Source: UBA9676 sp963741615 (GTDB taxonomy: Bacteria > Actinomycetota > Actinomycetes > Streptosporangiales > Streptosporangiaceae). Taken from it: 64,000 nucleotides of DNA. The translations under genes and the position numbers were made by a program. The notes under the pieces were generated by a model. The model was not told where the DNA came from. It ran no database searches and worked only from the letters and a program-made list of their open reading frames with translations. This document shows positions 40,890-50,377 of this stretch, one piece after another. Every line of letters starts with the position of its first letter. Within the stretch, counting starts at the first letter, position 1. The stretch is from the NCBI GenBank assembly GCA_963741615.1, contig CAVUIU010000030.1, positions 186,001 through 250,000 of the forward strand, read 5' to 3'.

Positions 40890-40958
40890 GACCACCGCGG
40901 GTGGCATCCCGGCCGGGACCGGAGGGATGGCCCGCGGCACGGGACGAAGGGGGAGACG

Positions 40959-41525
40959 ATGAACAGGTGGCCCCACTCTGATGACGCACTGCGGGCCATG
41001 TACGCAGGCGGGCGGGCTGGCTCGACAGCGCGTCGTTACGCACGCCTGTGGGCTGCGGTGTTCGGCCTGGGCCTGCTGCCGAAGCGCTGGGTGACCCTGG
41101 AGGTCGCCGGGCGACGGTCAGGACGGGCCGTCCGCTTCCCGCTGGGGATGGCCGACTGGGACGGTCAGTGGTACCTCGTGCCGATGCTCGGCGAGCGGTG
41201 CAACTGGGTCCAGAACGTGCGCGCCGCGGACGGGCGGGCAACGCTGCGGCGCGGGTGTGCCGTCGCGTGCCGGCTCATCGAGGTGCCGGTGAGCGAGCGC
41301 CCCCCGGTCCTCAGGCGCTACCTGGAGAAGGTGCCGGGCGCGCGCCCGCACATCCCGGTCGGCCGGCGGGCGCCGCTGGCGGACTTCGCGGCCATCGCAG
41401 CGCGCTACCCCGTCTTCCGGGTCGTGCCCGCCGCCCGGGCGGCGGCCACGTCGCCGGCGGCCCAGCCGCCGGTCCCGGCCAGCCACGGCATTGCGGAGTT
41501 CTCCCTGGTCCTGCACCGGCGGTGA
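40959..41525 (+). CDS. DDN-type (F420-dependent nitroreductase-fold) protein
   Basis: A 188-residue protein of the deazaflavin-dependent nitroreductase family. The core strand pair is WVTLEVAGRRSGRAVRFPLGMADWDGQWYLVPMLGERCNWVQNVRAADGRATL, which matches the split-barrel F420-binding core (TxGRKSG-like, then L..GG...W..N). A Pro-rich loop and a C-terminal helical tail follow. Such enzymes reduce quinones or nitro compounds with F420H2. GAAGGGGGAG fixes ATG 40959. Divergent from the TetR gene, which likely controls it. Confidence 0.82.
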   Translation: MNRWPHSDDALRAMYAGGRAGSTARRYARLWAAVFGLGLLPKRWVTLEVAGRRSGRAVRFPLGMADWDGQWYLVPMLGERCNWVQNVRAADGRATLRRGCAVACRLIEVPVSERPPVLRRYLEKVPGARPHIPVGRRAPLADFAAIAARYPVFRVVPAARAAATSPAAQPPVPASHGIAEFSLVLHRR

Positions 41526-41560
41526 CAGGGCGCGCTGGCTTCCCGGGCGCCCCTGAATGA

Positions 41561-42577
41561 TCAGACGGCGCGGGGATCGATGTGGATCTTGGGGCCCTGG
41601 CCGGCGCCGGCAGGCCGGTCCCCGGCCAGGACCGCGGCGATCTCGCCCAGACCCACGGTCGCGGCGACCAGGGGGCGCGGGTCGACCTCGCCGCGGGCAT
41701 AGAGATCGATCGTTGCGGCGAGGCCGGGGGAGGCGCTGAGAATGCCGACCGCGGTGACGTCCTTGAGCGCGAGCGCACGGGTGTCGATGAGACTGGGACT
41801 TCCGGCGAGGCCCACGTACACCACCCGCTTGCCCGGTTCGACGAGATCGAGCGCCATGGCGGGCAGGGCTGGCGTGTTGGAGGCGTCGATCACGGCGTCA
41901 AAGGGCAGCCGCGGTAGCTCGTCTGCTGCCCACACGCCGTCGAAGCCCAGGGTCCGTGCGAAGCCCAGGGACCGGGCCGAGCGGCCCATCAGGTGAACCT
42001 CGGCCCCGGCTGCCCGGGCGAACATCGCCACCAGCAGCCCGATCGTCCCCGGGCCCAGGACGAGGGCCCGGTCTCCCGGGCGCAGGCCGGCTCCCTGGGC
42101 GGAGCGCAGGGCGTTGCCGCCGGGCTCGGCCAGGGCCCCGAGCGCGGCGTCGACGGCGGCGGGCAGGGCGTGCAGCGCGGTGACGGGCATGGCGAGCTGC
42201 TCGGCGAGTGCGCCCGGGCGTCCTCCGCGAATGCCCAGCTCCTGCCGGGATTCGCAGACGTGCTGGTACCCGCCGCGGCAGCGCCGGCAGGTGCCACAGC
42301 CGAGCATGGTGTCACCGGTCACCCGCCTGCCGATCCAGGCCGGGTCAACTCCGGCGCCGGTCGCCGCCACCGTCCCGGCCCACTCGTGGCCGGGACGCAT
42401 CGGGAACCGGGCATGGCCCTGGTGAAGGTACTGCATCGTGCCGGTGAAGAACTCGACGTCGGTGCCGCACACCCCGGCCCGCCCGACGTCGATGACGACC
42501 TCGCCGGGTTGCGCGATGGGCGCGTCCACTTCCTGGACGCCTGCCTGCCCGGGAGCGGTGATCACGAAGGCCCTCAT
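41561..42577 (-). CDS. Zn-dependent MDR dehydrogenase (sorbitol/threonine DH-like)
   Basis: A 338-residue zinc alcohol/polyol dehydrogenase. The catalytic zinc site is GRAGVCGTDVEFF near residue 38 and RPGHEWAGTV near 63. Structural cysteines CGTCRRCRGGYQHVC lie near 95-109, and the Rossmann motif LVLGPGTIGLLVAMFARAAGA near 170. MDR enzymes of this kind oxidise sugars or polyols. It is divergent from the sugar-acid dehydratase gene with only 37 bases between start codons, so the two are very probably co-regulated. A sugar or aldose 1-dehydrogenase role is inferred from this pairing. ATG 42577 is a clear start. Confidence 0.88.
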   Translation of the reverse strand: MRAFVITAPGQAGVQEVDAPIAQPGEVVIDVGRAGVCGTDVEFFTGTMQYLHQGHARFPMRPGHEWAGTVAATGAGVDPAWIGRRVTGDTMLGCGTCRRCRGGYQHVCESRQELGIRGGRPGALAEQLAMPVTALHALPAAVDAALGALAEPGGNALRSAQGAGLRPGDRALVLGPGTIGLLVAMFARAAGAEVHLMGRSARSLGFARTLGFDGVWAADELPRLPFDAVIDASNTPALPAMALDLVEPGKRVVYVGLAGSPSLIDTRALALKDVTAVGILSASPGLAATIDLYARGEVDPRPLVAATVGLGEIAAVLAGDRPAGAGQGPKIHIDPRAV

Positions 42578-42614
42578 CGTTCTGCGCTCACCGGGTTGAT
42601 GTTCTCATAGGTGT

Positions 42615-44330
42615 GTGACTGAACTTCGGAGCGCACAGTGGTACGCGGGCGATGACCGCAACGGGTATCTCCACCGGGCCTGGATGCGGCGGGGCCTGCC
42701 GGCGGACGCGTTCTCGGGGCGGCCGCACATCGCGATCGCGAACACGGCGTCCGATCTCACCCCGTGCAACGCGCACCTGAACGAGGTCGCCGCCTCCGTC
42801 CGGGACGGGATCTACGAGGCGGGCGGCATCCCGCTGAACCTTCCGGTCGTCTCCCTGGGTGAGACCAATGTGCGGCCGACCGCGATGCTGTGGCGGAACA
42901 TGGCGGCCATGGCCACCGAGGAGATGCTGCGCGCGAACCCGATCGATGGCGCGGTGCTGCTCGGCGGCTGTGACAAGACGATTCCATCGCTGCTCATGGC
43001 GGCGGCGTCGGTGGACCTGCCGGCCGTGGTCGTGCCCGGCGGCCCGATGCTGACCGGAACCTTCCGGGGCGTCCCGCTGGGGTGCGGGACCGACGTGTGG
43101 CGGCTCAGCGAGGAGGTCCGCGCCGGCACGCTGCCCGAGAACGCGTTCCTGGCTTCCGAATCCTCGATGATCCGCAGCCGGGGGCACTGCAACACGATGG
43201 GGACCGCCTCGACCATGGGGCTGCTGGCCGAGGTGCTCGGCGCGACGCTGCCCGGCACGGCCGGGCTGCCGGCCCCGGACAGCCGCCTGCTCGAGGCCTC
43301 TCACGCGACCGGCCGCCTGATCGTCGAGATGGTCGCGCAGGACCGCCGGCCCAGCCAGGTGCTGACCGCGGGATCGTTCCGCAACGCCATCGTGGCGCTC
43401 GCCGCTATCGGCGGGTCCACGAATGCCGTGGTGCATCTGCTCGCCATCGCGGGGCGCCTTGGCGTGCCGCTGGCCATCGACGACTTCGACCGCATCGGCT
43501 CGGCCGTGCCGCTGCTCGCCGACCTGCAGCCGGCCGGCCGGCATCTGATGGAGGACTTCCACCGCGCCGGTGGCCTGCACGCCGTCCTGCGCGAGGTCGT
43601 GGACCTGCTCGACCCGGACGCCCTCACCGTCACGGGCCGGCCCCTGGTGGACCACCTCGCCGGGGCGCAGATCTGGGACCACGAGGTGATCCGGACCCGC
43701 GACAAGCCGATCCAGCCGGAGGCGGGTATCGCGGTCCTGCGCGGGAACCTCGCCCCGGACGGCGCGATCATCAAGCCCGCCGCGGCATCGGCGCACCTGC
43801 TCACCCACCGCGGGCGCGCGGTCGTCTTCGACACCATCGAGGACGCCCACGCCCGCATCGGAGACCCGGACCTGGACGTGGACGCCGACTCGGTGCTGGT
43901 CCTGCGCGGCTGCGGCCCGAAGGGCTATCCGGGGATGCCCGAGGTGTCGAACATACCGCTGCCGCCCAAGCTCCTCGAGCAGGGCGTGCGCGACATGGTG
44001 CGCGTCTGTGACGGCCGGATGAGCGGGACCGCGTACGGCACGGTCGTGCTGCACGTGACGCCCGAGGCGGCCGCCGGTGGCCCGCTCGCGCTGGTGCAGA
44101 CCGGCGATTTCATCGTGCTCGACGTGCCGGGGCGGCGGCTCGAACTGGACGTCCCCGGCTCCGAACTGCGGCGGCGCACCCCCAACCGGGCTACCACCGC
44201 CGGGTTCGCCAGCCCGCTGCGGGGCTGGGAGCGGCTGTACGTGGACCACGTGCAGCAGGCCGACACGGGCGCGGACCTCGACTTCCTGATTGGATCGAGC
44301 GGCGGGAACGTCAGCCGCGACTCGCACTGA
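42615..44330 (+). CDS. IlvD/Edd-family dehydratase, sugar-acid type
   Basis: A 571-residue iron-sulfur dehydratase. The three cluster cysteines are visible: TPCNAHL near residue 51, GGCDKTIPS near 119 and RGHCNTMGTAST near 191. DGRMSGTAYGTVVLHVTPEA near residue 470 and the VSLGETNVRPTAM segment fit the arabinonate/xylonate/gluconate dehydratase branch rather than IlvD itself, and no branched-chain amino-acid genes are nearby. The expected reaction is aldonic acid to 2-keto-3-deoxy acid. GTG 42615 is the start. The aldehyde dehydrogenase gene follows after 32 bases, forming a likely operon. Confidence 0.9.
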   Translation: MTELRSAQWYAGDDRNGYLHRAWMRRGLPADAFSGRPHIAIANTASDLTPCNAHLNEVAASVRDGIYEAGGIPLNLPVVSLGETNVRPTAMLWRNMAAMATEEMLRANPIDGAVLLGGCDKTIPSLLMAAASVDLPAVVVPGGPMLTGTFRGVPLGCGTDVWRLSEEVRAGTLPENAFLASESSMIRSRGHCNTMGTASTMGLLAEVLGATLPGTAGLPAPDSRLLEASHATGRLIVEMVAQDRRPSQVLTAGSFRNAIVALAAIGGSTNAVVHLLAIAGRLGVPLAIDDFDRIGSAVPLLADLQPAGRHLMEDFHRAGGLHAVLREVVDLLDPDALTVTGRPLVDHLAGAQIWDHEVIRTRDKPIQPEAGIAVLRGNLAPDGAIIKPAAASAHLLTHRGRAVVFDTIEDAHARIGDPDLDVDADSVLVLRGCGPKGYPGMPEVSNIPLPPKLLEQGVRDMVRVCDGRMSGTAYGTVVLHVTPEAAAGGPLALVQTGDFIVLDVPGRRLELDVPGSELRRRTPNRATTAGFASPLRGWERLYVDHVQQADTGADLDFLIGSSGGNVSRDSH

Positions 44331-44362
44331 GACAGCGCGCAAGCGCGGAAGGAGCGCCGGCG

Positions 44363-45961
44363 ATGACGGCATCGGTGGACAGTTCGGCGGGCGCTGACCC
44401 GGGCCTTCTCGGGCCGCGGATCACCGCCAGCATGCTCGGCCGCCTGGCGGCGCGCGCCACCATGGCAGGGCCCAGGGACACGGTCCCGATCGAGATGCCG
44501 GCGACCGGCGCGGTACTCGGGCATGTCCCGCGCGGCACTCGCGACGACGTCGCGGCGGCCGCTGATACGGCCCGCAGGGCGCAGCACGGCTGGGCGCGGA
44601 CGCACCCCGCCGCCCGGGCGAAGGTGCTGCTCCGTTTCGCCGAGCTGCTGCTCGACCGGCAGGATGAGGTGCTCGACCTGATCCAGCTGGAGAACGGCAA
44701 GGCCCGCCGGCACGCCTTCGAAGAGGTCATCGACGTGGCGCAGGTGAGCCGTTACTACGCCCGCACCGCCCCGGGCTACCTGCGCCCGCACCGCCGCGCG
44801 GGCGCACTTCCCGCGCTGACCCAGACCTGGGAGTATCACCACCCCAAGGGCGTGGTCGGCGTGATCGCCCCGTGGAACTACCCACTGACGCTCGGCATCA
44901 GCGACGCTCTCCCGGCGCTGGTCGCGGGCAATGCGGTCATCGTCAAACCGGACAGCCAGACGCCGTACACGGCGCTGTGGGCAGCGGAACTGCTGGCTGA
45001 GGCCGGCCTGCCGCCCGGTGTCCTGCAGGTGGTGACCGGCTCGGGACCGGAACTCGGGACGCCGATCATCGAGCACTGCGACTTCCTGATGTTCACCGGC
45101 AGCACCCGGATCGGGCGGATGGTCGCGGCCCAGGCCGCCGAGCGGCTCATGGATTACTCGATGGAGCTCGGCGGGAAGAACGCCATCCTCATCCTTGCCG
45201 ACGCCGACCTCGGCAGGACGGTGCCCGGGGCGGTGCGGGCGGCGTTCTCCAGCACCGGCCAGCTGTGCATCTCGATGGAGCGGATGTACATCGACGCCGG
45301 GGTGTGGGACGAGTTCGTCCCGCGCTTCACCCAGGCCACCAGGTCGCTCCGGCTGGGCAGTTCGCTCAGCTACCAGGCGGACATCGGCTCGCTGATCTCG
45401 GCGAAACAGCTGGACACGGTCGCCCGCCACGTCAACGACGCGGTCAGCAAGGGCGCGAAGCTGCTGGCCGGCGGCAAGGCGCGGCCCGACATCGGCCCCT
45501 GCTTCTACGAGCCCACCGTGCTGACGGACACCTCGCCCGAGATGGCCCTGTACGCCGAGGAGACCTTCGGGCCGGTCATCTCCCTGTACCGCGTCAGCGG
45601 GGCGGAGGAGGCCATCGAGCATGCCAATGACAGCTGCTACGGGCTGAACTTCTCGGTCTGGACCCGTGACGCCCGCAAGGGCCGCCGGATCGCCACCCGG
45701 CTTGAGGCTGGGAACGTCAACGTCAACGAGGCCTACGCGGCCACCTGGGCGTCGGTCGACGCCCCCATGGGCGGCTGGAAGGACTCAGGCGTGGGCAGCA
45801 GGCACGGTGAGCACGGAATCCTCAAGTACACCAACGCCCAGACGGTCTCGCTCCAGCGGCTCATGCCCATCGCGCCGCCGGGCGCCATGCCGGCGGCGGC
45901 ATACGCCAAGACGATGACGGCGGCGATGCGGGCCCTGCAGCGGCTGCCCGGCCGCAAGTAG
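44363..45961 (+). CDS. NAD(P)-dependent aldehyde dehydrogenase (succinate-/ketoglutarate-semialdehyde type)
   Basis: A 532-residue aldehyde dehydrogenase. The active-site Glu lies in MELGGKNAILIL near residue 267 and the Cys in SSTGQLCISMERMY near 301. Cofactor segments GVIAPWNYPLTLG and FTGSTRIGR are present. The closest style is the actinobacterial GabD2-like succinic semialdehyde dehydrogenase (long N-terminus, TGQLCISMER). In this operon, after a sugar-acid dehydratase, an alternative substrate is 2-ketoglutarate semialdehyde, the last intermediate of the Weimberg route. AAGGAG lies nine bases before ATG 44363. It ends five bases from the convergent acyl-CoA dehydrogenase. Confidence 0.9.
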   Translation: MTASVDSSAGADPGLLGPRITASMLGRLAARATMAGPRDTVPIEMPATGAVLGHVPRGTRDDVAAAADTARRAQHGWARTHPAARAKVLLRFAELLLDRQDEVLDLIQLENGKARRHAFEEVIDVAQVSRYYARTAPGYLRPHRRAGALPALTQTWEYHHPKGVVGVIAPWNYPLTLGISDALPALVAGNAVIVKPDSQTPYTALWAAELLAEAGLPPGVLQVVTGSGPELGTPIIEHCDFLMFTGSTRIGRMVAAQAAERLMDYSMELGGKNAILILADADLGRTVPGAVRAAFSSTGQLCISMERMYIDAGVWDEFVPRFTQATRSLRLGSSLSYQADIGSLISAKQLDTVARHVNDAVSKGAKLLAGGKARPDIGPCFYEPTVLTDTSPEMALYAEETFGPVISLYRVSGAEEAIEHANDSCYGLNFSVWTRDARKGRRIATRLEAGNVNVNEAYAATWASVDAPMGGWKDSGVGSRHGEHGILKYTNAQTVSLQRLMPIAPPGAMPAAAYAKTMTAAMRALQRLPGRK

Positions 45962-45966
45962 GGGCG

Positions 45967-47910
45967 TCAGCCGACGTGGCGGTGCACGTCCTCTGCCTTG
46001 GACGGCCCCGGCTCGGCGGAGGCGATCCACGGCCCGGGTATCGACGGGTCGATGATGCCTTCCTCCAGCCAGGTATAACGGCCGCTCAGCACGCGCCGCG
46101 CCAGCGCCGAGTCGGCGGCGTCGGTGTTGCTCCAGAGCTGGTCGAACAGCTCCTCGGCCCGCAGCCGCGCCTGGGTGCAGAACAGGTCGGCGAGCTCGGA
46201 CGCCACCGCGCCACGCTGCGTCCCGGTGCTCGTGGCCGCATCCATCTGCGCCCGGACGCAGGTGGCGCTCATGGCAAACAGTTCCGCGCCGATGTCCACG
46301 ATCCGGCCGAGGAAGCCCTGCTTGCGCTCGAGCTTGCCCTGCCACCGCGCCATTCCGTAGAAGGTGACGCGCGCCAGCTTCCGGCTCGCCCGCTCGACAT
46401 AGCGCAGGTGCGCCGCCAGCGGGCCGAACTCGCCGTAAGCACCCGGCCGCTGCCCCTCACCGGTCATCAGCGTGGGCAGCCACTTCGCGTAGAACCCGCC
46501 CGCCTTGGCGGCCGCGCGGGCACGGCGGCCCGCCGGGAGCCGGGGATCGATGACCTCTCCGGCCGCGGACAGGTGCGCATCGACCGCCTCCCGCGCGATG
46601 AACAGGTGCATGATCTCTGTGGATCCCTCGAAGATCCGGTTGATGCGCATGTCCCGCTGCATCTGCTCGGCGGGCACGCCGCGCTCGCCGCGAGCGGCCA
46701 GTGACGCGGCGGTCTCATAGCCGCGGCCGCCGCGGATCTGCACCAGCTCATCCGTGATCTTGCCACCCATTTCCGAGCAGTACAGCTTGGCCAGCGCCGC
46801 CTCGATCCGGATGTCGTTCCGCTTGTCGTCCGCGAGCTGACTGGACAGCTCGACCACCGCCTCGAGCGCGTACGTGGTCGCGGCGATGAACGAGATCTTC
46901 TTGGCCACCGCCTCGTGCTCGCCGACCGGCCGCCCCCACTGCACCCGCTCGCCCGACCACTCCCGGGCTATCTTCAGCGCCAGCTTCCCGGATGCGGCGC
47001 AGCTGGCGGGCAGCGACAGCCTGCCCGTGTTCAGCGTGGTCAGGGCGATCTTCAGCCCCTGGCCCTCCTCGCCGACGCGGTTGGCGGCCGGCACCCGGAC
47101 CTCGTGGAACCTGGTCAATCCGTTCTCCAGGCCGCGCAGGCCCATGAACGCGTTCCGCCGCTCGACGGTGATCCCTTCCGCGTTGCCCTCCACCACGAAG
47201 GCGGTGATCCCGCCACGGTGCCCCTCGCCCTTGGGCACCCGGGCCATCACCACGAGCAGGTCGGCGACCACGCCGTTGGTCGTCCACAGCTTGACCCCGT
47301 CCAGCACGTACTCGGAGCCGTCGTCCGACAGCGTCGCGGTCGTGTTCAGCCGCGCCGGGTCGGAGCCGACGTCGGGCTCGGTGAGCAGGAACGCGCTGAT
47401 CTCGCCCCGCGCGCACCGGGGCAGGTAATGCCGTTTCTGCTCGTCGGTCCCGAACATCGCGAGCGGCTGCGGCACCCCGATCGACTGGTGCGCGGACAGC
47501 ATCGCCATGAGCGCCGGCGAGACGGATCCGACGATCATCATCGCCCGGATGTAATACAGGTAGCTGAGCCCCAGCCCCCCGTATTCCGGCGCGATCTTGA
47601 TGCCGAACGCTCCCAGGGCGGCCAGGCCCTTGACCACGTCATCGGGGATGAGGGCGTCGCGCTCGATCAGCGCGCTGTCCACCGAGGTCTCGCAGAACTC
47701 GCGCAGCCGGGCGCAGAACTCCTCTCCGCGGCGGCTTGACTCCTCGCTCGGCCGCGGATGCGGGTGGATCAGGTCGAGCTGGAAGTCACCGAGGAAGAGC
47801 TGCTTGCCGAAGCTGGGCTGCCGCCACCCGGCCTCCCTGGCTTCCTCCGCCGTCTGGCGCGCTTCGCGCTCATCGACATTCCGGACCCGATCTGCCTGCT
47901 GCGCGCTCAT
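45967..47910 (-). CDS. Large acyl-CoA dehydrogenase
   Basis: A 647-residue acyl-CoA dehydrogenase with the ~250-residue extra C-terminal region of FadE/VLCAD-like members. The flavin-binding segment is FLLTEPDVGSDPARLNTTAT, the middle strand domain follows, and RINRIFEGSTEIMHLFIAREAVD near residue 430 holds the catalytic Glu in the usual medium-chain position. The C-terminal part is helical. ATG 47910 gives a charged N-terminus before GKQLFLGDFQLDL. It could serve fatty-acid oxidation in general or the aromatic island beside it. The 70-base gap to the histidine kinase gene contains AT-rich sequence with GTATACT, probably its promoter. Confidence 0.9.
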   Translation of the reverse strand: MSAQQADRVRNVDEREARQTAEEAREAGWRQPSFGKQLFLGDFQLDLIHPHPRPSEESSRRGEEFCARLREFCETSVDSALIERDALIPDDVVKGLAALGAFGIKIAPEYGGLGLSYLYYIRAMMIVGSVSPALMAMLSAHQSIGVPQPLAMFGTDEQKRHYLPRCARGEISAFLLTEPDVGSDPARLNTTATLSDDGSEYVLDGVKLWTTNGVVADLLVVMARVPKGEGHRGGITAFVVEGNAEGITVERRNAFMGLRGLENGLTRFHEVRVPAANRVGEEGQGLKIALTTLNTGRLSLPASCAASGKLALKIAREWSGERVQWGRPVGEHEAVAKKISFIAATTYALEAVVELSSQLADDKRNDIRIEAALAKLYCSEMGGKITDELVQIRGGRGYETAASLAARGERGVPAEQMQRDMRINRIFEGSTEIMHLFIAREAVDAHLSAAGEVIDPRLPAGRRARAAAKAGGFYAKWLPTLMTGEGQRPGAYGEFGPLAAHLRYVERASRKLARVTFYGMARWQGKLERKQGFLGRIVDIGAELFAMSATCVRAQMDAATSTGTQRGAVASELADLFCTQARLRAEELFDQLWSNTDAADSALARRVLSGRYTWLEEGIIDPSIPGPWIASAEPGPSKAEDVHRHVG

Positions 47911-47980
47911 GGCATCGTCCTGTTCATAGGGTGCTCGCCTGAGATACTGGCCGTATACTACCCGCCGGTAACCATGAAAG

Positions 47981-50104
47981 CTACTCGTTGGTAACGGGGA
48001 CGGGGAGCTGACCGGTGATGGTGGTGCCCTGGCTGGGGACGGACCGGACCTCGAGCCTGCCGCCGAGCGCTGACAGCCGGTCGGCCATGTTCCGCAGGCC
48101 GGACCCCATCGGGGTGCGGCGGGCGTCGTAGCCGGTCCCGTCGTCGGACACGGTGAAGCGCAGGGTCCCGTTGTGGGCCTGCAGGCAGATGCTGGCCTGG
48201 GAGGCCTGGGCGTACTTGGCGGTGTTCTGCAGTGCCTCCAGGCAGCAGAAATACACGGCCGCCTCGGTGTCCTGCGGGAGGCGGCCGATCCCGCCGGCTT
48301 CGACGTCGACGGGCACGGCCGACTTGCTGGCCTGAGCGCTGAGCGCGGCGGCCAGCCCCAGGTCGGCCAGCAGCGGCGGGTAGATGCCCCGCGCGAGGTC
48401 GCGGAGGTTTTCCAGCGCACTGGCGGTGTCCGTCTGCAGTTCGCCGAGGATCTGCCTGGTCGCCGCCGGGTCCTCCACGGTCATGTCCGCGAGCCGGAGC
48501 TTGATGGCCAGCGCCACCAGGTCCTGCTGCGCCCCGTCGTGGAGATTGCGTTCCAGCCGCCGCCGCGCCTCATCCTGCGCCATGACCAGGCGCTGCCGCG
48601 AGGCCCGCAGGTCCCCGATCAGTCCCGCGTTGGCCAGCACCAGGCCGGCCTGGGACGCCACGTCGGCGACCAGTTGCTCACCGGCGGGGCGCAGCGGCTC
48701 GTCCTTGGGCATCTTGATGGAGATCGCGCCCAGCAGATCGCCCTGGTGCACGACGGGCACGCTTATGTCACTGCCGGGCAAGGTCGGCATGGCCTGGCCA
48801 TCGACCGGCAGTGCATCGGCGGGCAGCGGGGCCGTGTCCGGGCCGCCGTCCGAGGAAGCCTCGGGCCGGAGTTCGTCGCCTACCCGCAGCCATACCACCA
48901 CCCGTTCGGCACCGGTCCCGGCCGTCACGATGTGCGCCATCTGCGGCAGCACGTCCTGCGCCAAGTAGGTGCCGCCGATGCGCCGGGCGAAGTCCGACAG
49001 CACCTGGTACGGGCTGGCCCGCCGGCCGTACACAACCCGGTTGGCCAGCCGCCCGGCCCACTGGCGGGCCGGCTGGAACGCCACCGCCACCACCGCTGCC
49101 GCGAGGGCCGACAGCAGCACACTGTGCCGGTTGCCCACCAGCGTCCCCACGCCCGCGACCAGGCCGGCGTAGACCGCGGTGATGAAGACGGCCAGCGAGC
49201 CGTACAGGACGGCCTTGCTGATCACGATGTCGATCTCATACAGCCGGTACTTCAGCACCGCGATGGCGATGGCTGTGAGCAGGCACAACAATGCCAGGTT
49301 CACGAGCACGTTCGCAGCAACCGAATTCGTCAGGATCACTGCGATAAACGCGGCGACCACGAGCAACGCGGCCACCGCGAACCACTTCAGCTGCAGCCGC
49401 TCCTCGCCCGAGGACCGCGCGAACCTCACGACCGCCGCCACGAGGCTGACCACCAGCGCGGCGGGGAGGAGGACGAGCAACGCCGCCAGCACAAGGGGGG
49501 TCACCGCCTGACCGAACGAGCTGAACGGGTGCGACCAGGTGCGGGTGGCCCCCACCAGCACAGCCACCGTGGCCAGCGTGAACACCACGCCCACGAACCA
49601 CCCGGCCGGCCGCCACCGCTGTGAACGCAGCCGCCCGGTCGGGAAGAGCATGAACATGAAAGCGACCAGGGCGAGGGGGATCATCCAGATCCAATTGGAC
49701 AGCCAGATGACCGCCCGAGCCGCCGGCAAGGACCCAGGGTCCGCGACCAGGGCACGCAGCCCGTACTGATCCGCGAAGCGGCTCAGCCCCAGCGCGAGGC
49801 CCACGGCCAGGAACAGCCATCCGATCCGGTTCGCGGGGCGTCTGGCAGCAAGGACAAAGCCGACCACCGGGATGGCCAGGTTCTCGACGCCACTGAAGAT
49901 GTCGGAGAAGTCCCAGCTCGTCCGGTCGGCGGGCACCAGATGCCGGTCCACGTAAGCCAGGGCCAGCCCGCCGGCCATCAGCGCGATCGATCCCGCAGCG
50001 ATACCGCCGGCCACCCACGGGGCGGTCCGGGCTCTCATTCGTATCCAGGCGGCGTCGGCTCCGCCCCCGGTGGCCTCCGGGTGGATGACCGGCGCAGAGG
50101 TCAT
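47981..50104 (-). CDS. GAF-domain sensor histidine kinase (HisKA_3)
   Basis: A kinase of about 707 residues. The N-terminal half has nine or ten membrane helices (7TM-like sensor region) including RLRSQRWRPAGW between helices. A GAF-like domain follows (ARRIGGTYLAQDVLPQMAHIV ... VPVVHQGDLLGAISIKMP, about residues 350-490). The phospho-accepting His is in RLERNLHDGAQQDLVALAIKL near 521, and the ATPase has LEALQNTAKYAQAS near 626 and VSDDGTGYDARR near 655. This is the NarL-partner class of kinases. No response-regulator gene lies next to it, so it is an orphan. ATG 50104 or 50152 may be the start. Confidence 0.88.
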   Translation of the reverse strand: MTSAPVIHPEATGGGADAAWIRMRARTAPWVAGGIAAGSIALMAGGLALAYVDRHLVPADRTSWDFSDIFSGVENLAIPVVGFVLAARRPANRIGWLFLAVGLALGLSRFADQYGLRALVADPGSLPAARAVIWLSNWIWMIPLALVAFMFMLFPTGRLRSQRWRPAGWFVGVVFTLATVAVLVGATRTWSHPFSSFGQAVTPLVLAALLVLLPAALVVSLVAAVVRFARSSGEERLQLKWFAVAALLVVAAFIAVILTNSVAANVLVNLALLCLLTAIAIAVLKYRLYEIDIVISKAVLYGSLAVFITAVYAGLVAGVGTLVGNRHSVLLSALAAAVVAVAFQPARQWAGRLANRVVYGRRASPYQVLSDFARRIGGTYLAQDVLPQMAHIVTAGTGAERVVVWLRVGDELRPEASSDGGPDTAPLPADALPVDGQAMPTLPGSDISVPVVHQGDLLGAISIKMPKDEPLRPAGEQLVADVASQAGLVLANAGLIGDLRASRQRLVMAQDEARRRLERNLHDGAQQDLVALAIKLRLADMTVEDPAATRQILGELQTDTASALENLRDLARGIYPPLLADLGLAAALSAQASKSAVPVDVEAGGIGRLPQDTEAAVYFCCLEALQNTAKYAQASQASICLQAHNGTLRFTVSDDGTGYDARRTPMGSGLRNMADRLSALGGRLEVRSVPSQGTTITGQLPVPVTNE

Positions 50105-50310
50105 GCGCCGCCGTGGACTGGTCCCTGGCCTCGTCTGCACAGCTGACTCCATCCGGCGTCCGCCGCGGCTGCCCCGCATCATCAAGGGCAGTGTGGCCTG
50201 GCCAGCCGCGACGGACAAGGGGGGTAACCCAGTGCACGGTGCTCGTGCCAGTACCCCCGTCGCCAGCCTGTCCAATTCCAGGTCCGCCGGCCGGCCGCCA
50301 TCCGGCCGCG

Positions 50311-50360
50311 ATCCGGCGCCACCCGGCGCAACCCGGCGCAACCCGGCGCAACCCGGCGGG
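50311..50360 (+). repeat. Five 10-bp tandem repeats upstream of the PaaX-type gene
   Basis: The unit ACCCGGCGCA occurs exactly at 50321, 50331 and 50341. Variant copies lie at 50311 (ATCCGGCGCC) and 50351 (ACCCGGCGGG). The array ends 18 bases before the GTG at 50378. The 10-base period is close to one helical turn, so each CCCGGCG faces the same side of the DNA. Confidence 0.8.
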
Positions 50361-50377
50361 TTAGGTATCGTGGCCGG

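Noticed and set aside
47985..47996. Repeated GGTAAC (47967 and 47990) as a direct-repeat operator for the large acyl-CoA dehydrogenase.
   Set aside because: The second copy lies in the last codons of the histidine kinase gene, and two six-base matches are not significant.
50311..50360. CRISPR-like array.
   Set aside because: Units are 10 bases with no spacers; this is a simple tandem repeat.
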